Shown here one piece after another: positions 1-9,614 of a stretch of DNA of 64,000 nucleotides (position 1 is its first letter; the number at the start of each line of letters is the position of its first letter). A program made the translations under genes and the position numbers. Source of the stretch: Oceanospirillaceae bacterium (GTDB lineage Bacteria; Pseudomonadota; Gammaproteobacteria; Pseudomonadales; Balneatricaceae); NCBI GenBank assembly GCA_013215505.1, contig JABSQZ010000028.1, positions 1 through 64,000 on the forward strand. The letters run 5' to 3'. The notes under the pieces were generated by a model that was not told the DNA's origin, searched no databases, and was given only the letters and a program-made list of their open reading frames with translations.

Positions 1-76
1 TGGCGTCCCATAGGGGGTTCGAACCCCTGTTACCGCCGTGAAAGGGCGGTGTCCTAGACCACTAGACGAATGGGAC
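1..76 (-). tRNA. tRNA-Glu (anticodon TTC)
   Basis: Read on the minus strand, the sequence starts GTCCCATTCGTCTAGTGG and ends with an encoded CCA. It folds as a cloverleaf: the acceptor stem pairs GTCCCAT with ATGGGAC, the anticodon loop is CTTTCAC (anticodon TTC) on a CCGCC/GGCGG stem, and the T arm GGGGTTCGAACCCC is canonical. The TTC anticodon reads GAA/GAG. The gene stands alone here; anything downstream of it lies left of the window. Confidence 0.97.
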
Positions 77-108
77 AACATTGCATTTGAACAGCAGTGC
101 TCAAATGC

Positions 109-145
109 GGGGCAGATTTTATATCGAGAACCAACAGGGCGTCAA
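109..145 (-). promoter_or_regulatory. Promoter of tRNA-Glu with GC-rich discriminator
   Basis: On the minus strand a TTGACG -35 box (140-145) and a TATAAA -10 box (118-123) are separated by 16 bp. The -10 is followed closely by GCCCC (109-113), the GC-rich discriminator typical of stable-RNA promoters under stringent (ppGpp) control. Between promoter and tRNA the leader contains an inverted repeat, GCATTTGA/TCAAATGC (82-107), which would form a hairpin in the 5' precursor. The boxes are seen directly; stringent control is inference. Confidence 0.75.
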
Positions 146-469
146 GATTTATTAGTAAAATATTTTATTTATAGTTAAGCAGCTGCCAGCTCTCGCCTAA
201 ACTGGTTATTTTTTGTCTTAAATGTCGTTTTCAGCCCCCCGGGCGATAGCCTGATATGTCTTGTTGGGAAAATATTGCTACTGTAATAACAAATCTATTC
301 CTAAACTCACAAATTGCAGCCACTGCTTTACTATCAGTCCTGGCAATCGCCCGCCTTGAGCAATGCAAAAGTGTTATCAAAGATGCTTTAAGGTATTATT
401 GGCACTAGACAATTTTCAGTGGCCAAACAGTGCCAGCCAACAGTAGCTTTAATTTAAAGTGAGTAGTTC
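146..469. other. Intergenic region, no gene seen
   Basis: This stretch lies between the tRNA-Glu promoter and the divergent 245-aa gene. I see no credible ORF, RNA gene or repeat in it. It presumably holds the promoter of the gene at 470, but I could not pick -35/-10 boxes with confidence. Confidence 0.5.
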
Positions 470-1207
470 ATGGGTCAGTCACAGACAGGGTTACTAATTC
501 TCGCCATCATCGTCGTACTAGGCAGTATTGCCTATACCATCCAGACCATTGAAGAGCGGAAACGGGCGCGAAAATTACTGATCATGGCGCTTAAAAGCCA
601 AATCAGGAATTCTCTGAATATTTATCAGGGACTGCCAGATGTATTTATGACCGCAGAACTGCACGATTTTATCAGCCGTTTTATTATCAGTAAGATGACC
701 CGCTTATTAACCATCGATGATTCTGAAGCAACCAAACGTGCACTGAGCAATTTCAGGGAAAAGGCCAATAGCCGTGATATTACTTTGCAACACCCTGAAG
801 GGTCTATGACTATTTATCAAGACGAAGGTCAGGTACATCACGCCTTGAGCCAACTCAAAGAAATTACCCGCTGGCTGGCCGAATTAAGCAAATCTAACCA
901 GATTTCAGAATTTTCCTTCAATGAACTTGGCTGGCAAACCAAAGATTTTTATGACCGGGTCTCCTGCGATATAGAGATCCTTGAAGCCATGGATACCGAA
1001 AAAGTGCACGGCCAAAAAGCCGGTTTCCACAAATTTAGTATCGCCCTCAAATCATTGAATAATCTCAATCAAAGCGAGGCGCTGGACAGTCAAATTTTTG
1101 CCATTCACAGACACATGGAAATTCTTAAAAATGCCGTTCTAGAGCAAGAGCAAGAGGCTGCAGAAGTACTTGCAAAAGCAACAGAAGATGAAAAAAATAA
1201 AATGTAA
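470..1207 (+). CDS. Membrane-anchored protein of unknown function (245 aa)
   Basis: Not recognised. Residues about 8-26 form one hydrophobic segment followed by a positively charged patch (EERKRARK), suggesting an N-in or N-out signal anchor with the rest as one soluble domain. The remainder is mostly predicted-helical, rich in Leu, Lys and Glu, with no Cys cluster or catalytic motif I know. The C-terminal 30 residues (EQEQEAAEVLAKATEDEKNKM) look like a charged coiled-coil tail. It is monocistronic, between the tRNA and a convergent mutM. Codon use looks native, so I take it as a real gene, probably a lineage-conserved hypothetical. Confidence 0.75.
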   Translation: MGQSQTGLLILAIIVVLGSIAYTIQTIEERKRARKLLIMALKSQIRNSLNIYQGLPDVFMTAELHDFISRFIISKMTRLLTIDDSEATKRALSNFREKANSRDITLQHPEGSMTIYQDEGQVHHALSQLKEITRWLAELSKSNQISEFSFNELGWQTKDFYDRVSCDIEILEAMDTEKVHGQKAGFHKFSIALKSLNNLNQSEALDSQIFAIHRHMEILKNAVLEQEQEAAEVLAKATEDEKNKM

Positions 1208-1271
1208 TAGTTTTCTTAAATCAGCTTGTCTCTTCTCACTTGACCTTCTCTGCACTGAGTAGCGGAGCCAA

Positions 1272-2129
1272 CTAATTTGTGGCCTGACTATTTTTCGGTT
1301 TTTTTCTGACTCTGGGCAGACGCTGACAACTAGGACAGAAAACCGTCGATCTCTGGCCTAAGCGAATTTCACTCAAAGGTTTCAGGCAGGCGTTGCAAGT
1401 CTCTCCTTTGCGTCCGTAAACTTGCAGCTCCTGGGCAAAATAACCAGGTTTGCCATCACCTCCGACAAAGTCTTTTAAGGTAGTGCCGCCGCGTTCGATC
1501 GCCTGAGCTAAGATAAACTTTATCGCAGCGACCAGCTTATTAAATTTATCGACAGAGACTTGATTGACCGGCGTTTGCGGGTGTATTGCCGCGGCGAACA
1601 ACGCCTCTGCCGCATAGATATTGCCCACACCCACCACCACTTTATTGTCCATAATAAACTGCTTCACTGAGACTTTTCGTCCTTTAGCTGCCGCTATAAA
1701 GGTCTGGGCAGTAAAAGTCTCCTCAAGCGGCTCAGGGCCCAGGTGCTGCAATAGTTTATGTGGCTGATCTGCCTCCTGCCACAGCACTGCTCCAAAGCGA
1801 CGTGGATCGGTCAGTCTCAATATCACCCCATTACAGAAGCTGATATCAAAGTGATCATGTTTAGCCGGCAGCTGTTCGCCGCGCAGAACACGTAAGCTTC
1901 CCGACATGCCCAAGTGGATAATAATATCGCCGCGGCTGAACTTTAGAATAATATACTTAGCCCGGCGCTGTACTTCCAGCACCCTCAGACCAGGCACTAT
2001 ATGGCTGATTTTTTCCGGTATCAACCAGCGCAACTGTGGCTGTCTAACGGTTATTGAGTGCACCACTATCCCCTGGATATGCGGCTCGATTCCCCGGCAA
2101 GTGGTTTCTACTTCAGGTAATTCAGGCAT
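1272..2129 (-). CDS. mutM: Formamidopyrimidine-DNA glycosylase (MutM/Fpg)
   Basis: A bifunctional base-excision repair enzyme that removes 8-oxoguanine and formamidopyrimidines and nicks the abasic site. The start MPELPEVE is the family hallmark: after Met removal Pro1 is the Schiff-base nucleophile and Glu2 the acid. The middle carries the VVGVGNIYAAEALF helix-two-turn-helix motif. The C-terminus has the zinc finger, a CxxC (CNAC, about residue 243) and a second CPSC after roughly 16 residues. At 285 aa it is slightly longer than the usual 270, through a short basic tail (RVRKKPKNSQATN). It appears monocistronic. Confidence 0.96.
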   Translation of the reverse strand: MPELPEVETTCRGIEPHIQGIVVHSITVRQPQLRWLIPEKISHIVPGLRVLEVQRRAKYIILKFSRGDIIIHLGMSGSLRVLRGEQLPAKHDHFDISFCNGVILRLTDPRRFGAVLWQEADQPHKLLQHLGPEPLEETFTAQTFIAAAKGRKVSVKQFIMDNKVVVGVGNIYAAEALFAAAIHPQTPVNQVSVDKFNKLVAAIKFILAQAIERGGTTLKDFVGGDGKPGYFAQELQVYGRKGETCNACLKPLSEIRLGQRSTVFCPSCQRLPRVRKKPKNSQATN

Positions 2130-2219
2130 TTACAAAACCTTTAAATAAATTCAGTCAAGCATACTGGCTTATTGTTCACAAGCAACCGTAGCAAATAGTA
2201 GCAGGCTGATAGTGAATAA

Positions 2220-3572
2220 CTACTTTTCCCGGCGCTGTTTTAATTGCCGGCTAAAGAAACCAAAAAGCTTGCCAGCCACTGCCAATACCGGACTCAGATC
2301 AACACTAGAACGCAACTCAAACTCCTCAAAGTGAAAGCGACTGTACCTGAGTCCGGCTCTGTTCAACCCCTGTTGTAAACTCTCGCGCATCATTTTTGGC
2401 CCACAGTAATAAACCCGGGATTTTGCCAACCTTGCAGCTGCACCTGCCGCAATTTCAGTACTGCTTAGTCTCTCGCGGACACTTGTATCAACCAACACTA
2501 ATTTAATATTCTCTCTGCCAGCGCAAAGCTGCTGCAACTGCTGCAGATGCGGTGCCTGCTCGCGCCCCTTATAGCTATAGTAAAACACTACCTCGGCGTC
2601 GGTTCCCTGTTCTAACCAGGCAATAAATGGGGTGATTCCTATACCACAGGCGACCCATATCTGTGGTTCAGCATTGGCCCTGGCCTGAAAGTGCCCGTAG
2701 GCCCGACTGACTTGCACTGAATCACCTATTTGTACTCGCCCACCCAATCTGGCTGAATAGTCTCCGAGCGCCTTGACAGTGAAACGCAGCTCTCGGCTAT
2801 CCGTTGGCGCACAGCTAATGCTAAAAGGATGACTCTCCTCCATGCCGGGCTTTTGCACTGAAATAAAACAGAATTGTCCGGCAATATGCGCCAGCCCTTT
2901 GCCGGAGGGCTGTAGAGAGATACAAGTGGCGCCGGCGTTATTATCAATAGCTGTTACCGAATAATTATAACGTCCCGCCAACACCCTGAACGGCAGCAGT
3001 GTTATCGCATAGCAGAGCAACCCCAAAAGACAGAATACTAATATATACAAACCCAGAGGGTCGAGTACCGCAAAAGGCTTAAGCATAAACACATAGTGGA
3101 AACTGGACAGTGCAAACAGTGCACCCATAAACTTGTGACTGAAACGCCACAGTGGATAGGGAATCACCGTAGCCAGAGAAATCACTACCAAAATCAGCAC
3201 TGCGTACAAACTGAACTCACCCAGCGTCTCTGCTAAATCCACCAGCCAGGTTTCCGGCCCCAACTCATCTATTTCAGCGTCTACAGTGTCATGCAGTAAA
3301 ATAGCGGCCATGGCGATAATGCCTATCCACTTGTGGATAACATAAATGCGATCTAAGCCACCAAAGATACTTTCCAGCCCTGGCATGCGGGTGGCGAACA
3401 ACTGCGAAAAGGCCATTAAAATCAGTGCCAAGCTACCTATATACTGAGAAAAAATAGCGGAGCTTGAATAATCTGCCACTAGTGGAAAGTACCAATACAA
3501 CGGCATAAGTGAAGCACTGACTAATAGCAGCAACCCGATAAAACGTATTTTCAAAATAATTCCGCCTGTCAT
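2220..3572 (-). CDS. Ferric-reductase-like transmembrane flavocytochrome
   Basis: The 450-aa protein has an N-terminal half with about six membrane helices and a C-terminal ferredoxin-reductase module. Four histidines suit two b-type hemes, H80/H94 in one helix pair and H146/H159 in another, the 13-14 residue spacing seen in NOX/FRE proteins. The FAD motif HPFSIS is at about 248-253, the nucleotide-binding loop CGIGITPF at about 309, and the terminal YYCGP motif binds the nicotinamide. It would pass electrons from NAD(P)H via FAD and hemes to an acceptor across the inner membrane, plausibly Fe(III). The acceptor is not proven; a NOX-like or quinone role is also possible. The start is uncertain by a few codons. 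Confidence 0.85.
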   Translation of the reverse strand: MTGGIILKIRFIGLLLLVSASLMPLYWYFPLVADYSSSAIFSQYIGSLALILMAFSQLFATRMPGLESIFGGLDRIYVIHKWIGIIAMAAILLHDTVDAEIDELGPETWLVDLAETLGEFSLYAVLILVVISLATVIPYPLWRFSHKFMGALFALSSFHYVFMLKPFAVLDPLGLYILVFCLLGLLCYAITLLPFRVLAGRYNYSVTAIDNNAGATCISLQPSGKGLAHIAGQFCFISVQKPGMEESHPFSISCAPTDSRELRFTVKALGDYSARLGGRVQIGDSVQVSRAYGHFQARANAEPQIWVACGIGITPFIAWLEQGTDAEVVFYYSYKGREQAPHLQQLQQLCAGRENIKLVLVDTSVRERLSSTEIAAGAAARLAKSRVYYCGPKMMRESLQQGLNRAGLRYSRFHFEEFELRSSVDLSPVLAVAGKLFGFFSRQLKQRREK

Positions 3573-3718
3573 TTACAATAAGCTCAGTGGCTTCTGGCTA
3601 TTCTAGCGGTCACTGCTGTCATGCAGCGCGCTATTTTTATAATAATTATTTGTTTCGTCGACATCCCAAAGGCCCGCTAACGCTCAAGCAACAAATCTGC
3701 AGCATCGATCATGCAAGT

Positions 3719-5044
3719 TTATCTTAATACTTTATCGACATTGCAGTTCTGGTCGGCAAAACAGACAATACTCTGCATTAATTGCTGGTATTGGCGATTA
3801 AATGTTCCCCTGCGCCAATAACCTCCGGCCAACACTGTACTCATATCGGCAATATTTTTCTCCCCAAAGATACTGCTCTCAGTATCTTGCATACATGCCT
3901 GCCACTGCTCTTCGCTATCTGCTTCATAAGCTTTACAGTCACGATAGACTCCCGTTACTCCGTAGTGGCTGTCGGCGGGGCTCACAGAGATCCCAGTATG
4001 AGCTGTGTTGGCATATTTATAGCTTTGTCCGGCGTAACTTTGCTGCAGCGATCCCTGCGCCACTTCGTGGATACCGGCACAATCTATGCTCGGCTGATTT
4101 GAATAGCCACGATACCAGATTAAGTGTTTGCGTTGGCTAGTGCTGTATTTGCAGAAAAACTCCCTGGCGGCCTCAGGGTTAATGGTGGCATCGTCGCTAC
4201 TGACAGCCATGAGTACCGGAATATCAAATTGGTATTTATCGCTCATTAAATCTTTGGTCAGCTGATAAAATTGCGCACCGGCATTGGTAGAAAACGATGA
4301 ATAGCGCGCGGCATCACGCTCTTGATTAACCCCCAACCAATCTTGAAAAAGATTCAGATAGCCAGCCATCCAGGCTAAATCACTTTTTGCCTTTACCGCT
4401 GTGGAGAGCAAGATCAATCCTTTAATCTTGTCGCTGCTACTGCCGAGCTGTAAATGTTTGATCGCCAGAGCAGTACCGGTTGAAAACCCCACCAAATATA
4501 GTTCATCAATAGTCTGCATGCGCTGGAAACTTCGCACCCCGTAATCGGTGATCGCCTGCCAGTCCTGAAATTTCATCTCCAGGGAATCCCCCACTACGGT
4601 ACCGTGCCCAGGCAGCAGCACCGCCCTCACCAAAGAACAAGGGTATGCCTGATGCAGCGACTGCGCCAACCCTTTTAGCAGATAGGGCGAGTCAGTCAGA
4701 CCGTGAATCAACAGGAAACCTTTGCCGGCACCGTCGTTGACATCTTTACAAACTTGCTGGTCCCGCTCGGGTATTTGAAAAGGCCCGCGCATCTGCGCCA
4801 CTTGTTGCAGACTATAATCGCCGACAAAAGGTGACTGTGCGTCCGCAAAACGTAATTTTTTCAGCACTTTTTCGATGTTGGTACGACTATTACGGACATA
4901 CTGTTCAAAGGCTAAATTTTGATCTTTTGGCACTGAGGCCGCACTTCCGGTAGGTTTCAGCCAGGAGTTCTCCGGGCTGCAGCCACTGAGTAATAGTAGT
5001 AGCAGTACTGTACTGATGCGTGTCAAAATTTTAAAAACGTCCAA
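3719..5044 (-). CDS. Lipoprotein alpha/beta hydrolase (esterase-like)
   Basis: Starts with TTG behind a good AGGA ribosome site. Residues 1-22 are a lipoprotein signal with lipobox LSGC (Cys22). The fold signature is clear: oxyanion segment LLIHGLTDSPY (about 112), nucleophile elbow GFSTG with Ser188, acid SSDDATINP and a late His in ADSHYG. It is therefore a probable periplasm-facing carboxylesterase or lysophospholipase-like enzyme tethered to the outer or inner membrane. At 441 aa it is longer than simple hydrolases of the family; the extra C-terminal part is Cys-containing (DCKAY, VCFADQNC) and may be disulfide-bonded. The substrate cannot be read from sequence. Confidence 0.85.
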   Translation of the reverse strand: MDVFKILTRISTVLLLLLLSGCSPENSWLKPTGSAASVPKDQNLAFEQYVRNSRTNIEKVLKKLRFADAQSPFVGDYSLQQVAQMRGPFQIPERDQQVCKDVNDGAGKGFLLIHGLTDSPYLLKGLAQSLHQAYPCSLVRAVLLPGHGTVVGDSLEMKFQDWQAITDYGVRSFQRMQTIDELYLVGFSTGTALAIKHLQLGSSSDKIKGLILLSTAVKAKSDLAWMAGYLNLFQDWLGVNQERDAARYSSFSTNAGAQFYQLTKDLMSDKYQFDIPVLMAVSSDDATINPEAAREFFCKYSTSQRKHLIWYRGYSNQPSIDCAGIHEVAQGSLQQSYAGQSYKYANTAHTGISVSPADSHYGVTGVYRDCKAYEADSEEQWQACMQDTESSIFGEKNIADMSTVLAGGYWRRGTFNRQYQQLMQSIVCFADQNCNVDKVLR

Positions 5045-5320
5045 TGTCTGTTCCTCTCTATGCTAATAATGTGTCGTTAATAGCTGTTTAAGCGCTTTAT
5101 CCGAGCAGTTATCCCATTTGCCAACATCTTACACTATCAATGATTTTTTCCTAAGCAACCGACGAAGATGTCCACTGTCTTCTCTAAAGCTGTAAAAGCC
5201 AGCAGCACAGCCTCACGAGCTGCTGCAACAACCCTAATCTGTACAGTATTTTCTGGATTGCACTTATCTGAATCAGCCGGGGAGTTTGCATCCAGCGCTC
5301 AGATAAAGTATAAGGGCGCC

Positions 5321-6175
5321 ATGAAAATTCCAAAACGCATCCAACCATTGGTCGACGATGGCTTAGTCGATGAAGTAATCTCCCGGTTAATGAGCGGCAA
5401 AGAAGCTGACGTTTACGTTGTTCGCTGCAACGGTCAAATACGCTGTGCCAAAGTGTATAAAGACGCAGCCCAGCGCAGCTTCAAAAAAGCGGTCACTTAT
5501 CAGGAAGGCCGTAAAGTCCGCAATAGCCGCCGTGGCCGTGCCATGGAAAAAGGCTCTAAATATGGTCGCAAGCAGCAGGAGGCCAGTTGGCAAAATGCTG
5601 AAATAGACGCACTGAGCAAATTGGCAGCGGCGCAAGTTCGCGTACCTGTAACTTATGGTTGCCTGGACGGCGTATTGCTGATGGAGCTGATCGTTGATCA
5701 AGAGGGTGATGTAGCACCGCGGCTCGGCGATGTCACTATGTCGGAGCAACAAGCTCTGGAAGATCACAGTCTAATGATGACTTATGTGATGCGCATGTTG
5801 TGCGCAGGCATAGTGCATGGTGATTTATCTGAGTTTAACGTGTTAGTGGATCAATATGGTCCGGTCATTATAGACTTACCGCAGGCGGTTGATGCTGCCG
5901 CTAATAATCATGCAAAGTCAATGTTGCTCCGCGATGTCGCCAATATGACCAACTACTTTGGACTATTCGCCCCGCAACTACTCGACAGCCACTATGGCCA
6001 AGAGATGTGGGCCCTATACGAAAACGCCAAGCTCAGCACTGACACTGAACTGAGCGGTAATTTCCAACTAGATACTCACAGTGCCGATGTTGATTCAGTG
6101 ATGGACGAGATCAAGGCGATTATTACTGAGGAAAATGACCGGCTGGAGCGTATCAGCGAATTGGCAGCGCAATAA
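5321..6175 (+). CDS. RIO1-family serine/threonine protein kinase
   Basis: From the ATG at 5321 the protein begins MKIPKRIQPLVDDGLVDEV, the standard N-terminus of proteobacterial RIO kinases; AAGGG precedes it. The ATP-binding segment is SGKEADVYVVRC with Lys in CAKVYK, the catalytic loop is GDLSEFNVL, and the metal-binding motif is IIDLPQAVD, where Asp replaces the DFG Asp as usual in RIO proteins. The fold therefore appears intact and active. In eukaryotes and archaea RIO kinases act in small-subunit ribosome maturation; the bacterial role is unclear. An in-frame extension back to 5168 exists (about 51 extra residues, Ser/Ala-rich), but homologues lack it. Confidence 0.9.
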   Translation: MKIPKRIQPLVDDGLVDEVISRLMSGKEADVYVVRCNGQIRCAKVYKDAAQRSFKKAVTYQEGRKVRNSRRGRAMEKGSKYGRKQQEASWQNAEIDALSKLAAAQVRVPVTYGCLDGVLLMELIVDQEGDVAPRLGDVTMSEQQALEDHSLMMTYVMRMLCAGIVHGDLSEFNVLVDQYGPVIIDLPQAVDAAANNHAKSMLLRDVANMTNYFGLFAPQLLDSHYGQEMWALYENAKLSTDTELSGNFQLDTHSADVDSVMDEIKAIITEENDRLERISELAAQ

Positions 6176-6366
6176 GCGCTGCTATCTCCAATCTGAGCCA
6201 GTTACATCGACCTTCTGTTTGCACCCCGGTAGCTGTGCAACTTTAACTAAAACCGCCAGCTCAGCCAATTCTCTGGCAGGATCATCCACAAAAATTAACA
6301 ACCTGGCTGGGCATGCTCATCTGCATTATTAATATTGCTTGCTCAGCCGATTAAACTGCCCGCCCT

Positions 6367-7059
6367 CTACTTGGGGTTAAAACTAGCGACCTCTGCTACC
6401 GATAAATAACGCCAGGCGGCCAGCTCGAGATCTAAATCTAAATCGCCAATCTTTTGTCGGTGCAGTTTTATAACTTTATTACCTATCGCAGCGAACATCC
6501 GTTTCACTTGGTGATACTTACCCTGAGTAATAGTTAAACGCACTTGCCTGGGACTGATAACTTCAAGTTTAGCCGCTAAAGTTGGCGCATTTTCACCTGG
6601 TAATAGCAGCCCTGCGCTAAACTTATCGGCCGCATCCGTTGCAATTGCACTGCGTAGCTCCACTAAATAGACCTTTTCACACTGCTGTTGCGGACTAATG
6701 ATATTGAATGACCAGCGCCCATCATCCGTGACTAAAACCAATCCGGTTGTATCAGTATCCAGGCGGCCAACAATGTGTAAATCGTCCATGTCTGGCACAT
6801 CTATATAGTTAAATATTGATGGATACCCCTCATCCACATTGGAACAGATGCTAGCAGCGGGTTTGTGCAACATTATATAGCGTGAAGGACGGGCGACTAA
6901 AATCTGGCCGTTGATAATAATGCAGTTATTTTCATGCACTTGCTCTGCAGGGTCGACAATTATCAAGTTATTAACTGCCACTTCTCCTGCCACAATTAAC
7001 TGCCTGGCCTGAGTTCGATTATGCCCGGTACTTTTACAGATAAACTTGTCTAAACGCAT
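6367..7059 (-). CDS. rsuA: 16S rRNA pseudouridine(516) synthase RsuA
   Basis: Converts U516 of 16S rRNA to pseudouridine. The N-terminal S4-type RNA-binding domain (residues 1-60, MRLDKFICKSTGHNRTQARQ) is followed by the synthase domain with the catalytic-Asp motif GRLDTDTTGL at about residue 97. The C-terminal GKYHQVKRMFAAIGNKV is diagnostic for RsuA rather than RluB/E/F. Length (230 aa) matches the family. It is convergent with the RIO kinase gene and upstream of nothing obvious on its strand. Confidence 0.93.
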   Translation of the reverse strand: MRLDKFICKSTGHNRTQARQLIVAGEVAVNNLIIVDPAEQVHENNCIIINGQILVARPSRYIMLHKPAASICSNVDEGYPSIFNYIDVPDMDDLHIVGRLDTDTTGLVLVTDDGRWSFNIISPQQQCEKVYLVELRSAIATDAADKFSAGLLLPGENAPTLAAKLEVISPRQVRLTITQGKYHQVKRMFAAIGNKVIKLHRQKIGDLDLDLELAAWRYLSVAEVASFNPK

Positions 7060-7141
7060 TTTTAGTCTTTTTACTCTAATGGGCAGGCCATTATCCCCAT
7101 CCCCCCGCTATTGGCAACTCAAACATATGCTTAAAAATAGC

Positions 7142-7924
7142 TTAACTAGCGCCTACTGCGTTTAATTGTCGGTGTTGATAGGACCTGATTAACAACCCTA
7201 ACCCCGCTGCAGCGACTAAATGTTTTAAAGAGTGTCCACTGACAACAGCTAATAGATTATAGATTTCCTGATCGAAGTGTTCGCAGAGTTTGGCCAGCAG
7301 ATAGGTTGCCAGCAGCTGCCAATACCCCAGATTAGCAGATTGCTTGTTGCTAAAAAACACCAGTATCAACGGGATTATTAACATCGGTAAAAATTGTACC
7401 AATACATATAAACGTAGATCCGAGGCGCCATTAGCTTCACTAAGTTGCCAATAGCAGACTGAGCCCATGCCAATAGCAAGCAGTGGCCAGCAGATAATTT
7501 TTGCAAGTTTGACAGACACATACTCTGCCACTATCACCGCAAACAACAACATAAATGCCATCGTCATCGGCAGTCGGTCCCAGAATAATGAATGATTATC
7601 AGGTTGCAGATGATAATAGCCAGAGCCCAGGGCCACTAGTGCCACGGCCGCATAAAAGAGTAGGTACAAGTAGCGGATTTCACAGAGGTAACGCTCCCCT
7701 GACAATGGATCAAAGCTCAGCAGAGCATAAAATGCCACCAGCACAAAGGCCAAGTTAGAAAACACATTAAAAAAATTCGCTACTCCCCATAACAGACGTT
7801 GATCGGCGAAATTATGATAGCTGCTATCCTGAGCAATAGGACTGAGTTGCATGACCAGTAAAATCCCCAGCACTGTTACAACGCCAATGAGAATAGATCC
7901 AAGCTGGGGGCGGGTTAAATTCAC
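7142..7924 (-). CDS. Alkaline-ceramidase-like membrane protein (CREST superfamily)
   Basis: GTG start with GAGAG upstream. The protein has about seven membrane helices. Three conserved blocks place it in the alkaline ceramidase/CREST hydrolase superfamily: WGVANFFNVFSNLAF near residue 47, SGYYHLQPDNHSLFWDRLPMT near residue 100, and the C-terminal HSLKHLVAA. These provide the His and Asp residues expected to bind a catalytic zinc in the membrane. Bacterial members are often annotated as ceramidase-domain proteins of unknown substrate; since most gammaproteobacteria lack sphingolipids, amide or ester hydrolysis of another lipid is equally likely. Confidence 0.8.
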   Translation of the reverse strand: MNLTRPQLGSILIGVVTVLGILLVMQLSPIAQDSSYHNFADQRLLWGVANFFNVFSNLAFVLVAFYALLSFDPLSGERYLCEIRYLYLLFYAAVALVALGSGYYHLQPDNHSLFWDRLPMTMAFMLLFAVIVAEYVSVKLAKIICWPLLAIGMGSVCYWQLSEANGASDLRLYVLVQFLPMLIIPLILVFFSNKQSANLGYWQLLATYLLAKLCEHFDQEIYNLLAVVSGHSLKHLVAAAGLGLLIRSYQHRQLNAVGAS

Positions 7925-8068
7925 TGCAATTAGCTCTCTTTAAGTGTCAGTGTTAATACAAATGCATCTATTAATGGCGATAATTTTGCAGTCATTCAGG
8001 GCACTGCCATATCCTGGAAACGAGCAACCAAGCTGCCCTTTTTCGGAAATTTTATAGCCACAGCTTAT

Positions 8069-9451
8069 TTACGCTACTGTAACTAACTCTGCCAGGCGCT
8101 TCACTGCTGCAACTCCCGAGAGATAAGCTCCGTGGACTGTACCGTGGTAGTCAAACTGGGTGTGTTCACCGGCAAACAGCAATCGTTTATGCTGCGCTTG
8201 GTTAAACAAGTTAAAATCCTCTGCAGTAGTTCCCACTGCGCTATAGGAGTATGCGCCATAGCTGCAGGGATCCATTGACCAGCGGCTGACGATAATCTTT
8301 TTCGGTTCGGGTACATTATTTCCAAACATTCGCCGCAGTATTTCAGTCACTTCCCGGCTAATCTGAGCATCACTTTTTTGCTCTATTTCCCAGGCGTACC
8401 CCCCGACACAAATACCGACTAACAAGTCCTTGTCTGAAAAAGTTTTACTGTTCATAAAATACGGAAACTGGCCTTTTATCCTGGACATGTAGCCAAAATA
8501 CTGAGTCTCTATTGGCCAAAAACAGCGCTCGTAAAGCAACCCCACTTTAGTCACATTGCCCATGCCAATCTTATCGATTAATAGCTGTTGCTGCCGTGGT
8601 AATGGCGGGTTAAAATTGACGCTAGCTTTTTTTAGCACTCCCAGGGGCAATGTCACTATTACATAATCTGCGTTAAAGCTTGCCCGCTCAGTAGTCACTG
8701 TTACCGTATTATCGCCATAGCTGATCTGCCGCACTTTTTGCTCTAACTTAATATCCACAGCGGCAGCCAGCGGCTGCAATAGTGCATCGAAACCATTGGG
8801 CAAAACTTCATCGGCCCCCTTAAAACTCAGATCTTCATCAAAATAATAGGCCGACATTGTTGCTATGTCAGACCCAGTATCAAATTCTGTAAATGCACTT
8901 AGCGCCCAATTCAACAACTCAGGCTGAGATTTTTTAAGGTCCAGCTGCAGCAGCGCCTGTGCCAGTGAAATATCCAGATCCTGCACCGACAGACGTCGAT
9001 CAACAGCCCTCATCATTTCGGAAAAATTTGACCACAGCTGTAGTAGCTCAACCTCTCTAACTTGTTTTCCATTCTCCCGATAGACTCTTAAGCTATCGTC
9101 ATCGGTGACAAAACGTCTGGCTGAAACTTGTTGCAGCAGCTCTGTCAACGGGTTTCCCACTGGCCCATGCAGCCAACCGGCACCCATTTCAAAGGGAGTT
9201 CCTAAGCTCCGATCTGTCCATAATCGTCCGCCAATCCGATCCTTAGCCTCTAAGACCAGGACTTGTGCACCGGCACTTTTCAGCTGTTGCGCCGCTGCCA
9301 GGCCGGAAACCCCCGCTCCAACAACGATAACTTTTTTTGCTGCTAAGCTGCTTTTGCCGGCCGCTAAGGCGCTCAGGCTCGGATTGGCCAGACAGCCTAA
9401 GCCCAGCAGTGAAAGTTTAATAAAATGACGACGTTGTTCAGCGCTTAACAA
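8069..9451 (-). CDS. Tat-exported flavin amine oxidase family protein
   Basis: TTG start preceded by AGAGG. The N-terminus carries a twin-arginine-type signal (EQRRHFIKLSLLGLGC), implying export folded with FAD. Next comes the dinucleotide fold VVVGAGVSGLAAAQQL with the trailing EAKDRIGGRLWT motif, characteristic of monoamine oxidase/phytoene desaturase flavoproteins. The C-terminal FAGEHTQFDYHGTVHGAYLSG is the second FAD contact. It should oxidise an amine (polyamine, monoamine or amino acid) with O2 in the periplasm. It lies 163 bp downstream of the CHASE kinase on the same strand; a functional link is not evident. Confidence 0.88.
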   Translation of the reverse strand: MLSAEQRRHFIKLSLLGLGCLANPSLSALAAGKSSLAAKKVIVVGAGVSGLAAAQQLKSAGAQVLVLEAKDRIGGRLWTDRSLGTPFEMGAGWLHGPVGNPLTELLQQVSARRFVTDDDSLRVYRENGKQVREVELLQLWSNFSEMMRAVDRRLSVQDLDISLAQALLQLDLKKSQPELLNWALSAFTEFDTGSDIATMSAYYFDEDLSFKGADEVLPNGFDALLQPLAAAVDIKLEQKVRQISYGDNTVTVTTERASFNADYVIVTLPLGVLKKASVNFNPPLPRQQQLLIDKIGMGNVTKVGLLYERCFWPIETQYFGYMSRIKGQFPYFMNSKTFSDKDLLVGICVGGYAWEIEQKSDAQISREVTEILRRMFGNNVPEPKKIIVSRWSMDPCSYGAYSYSAVGTTAEDFNLFNQAQHKRLLFAGEHTQFDYHGTVHGAYLSGVAAVKRLAELVTVA

Positions 9452-9614
9452 AATATAGGCCTCTGAGAGTATTTAGTTTATAGGCAGGCTGAATGGCCAA
9501 TAGCGAATCTTAAAGCTATTTGAATAACACTGGGGCGAGCTTATTATGCACTATCCTGGATGGCCAGTGCGGAGCATTTCGTTAATGGATAACACTTCGC
9601 TGAAGACTATGCTT

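Noticed and set aside
5168-5320. N-terminal extension of the RIO kinase
   Set aside because: The extra 51 residues are Ser/Ala-rich and not part of the family; the ATG at 5321 has a ribosome site and gives the standard N-terminus.
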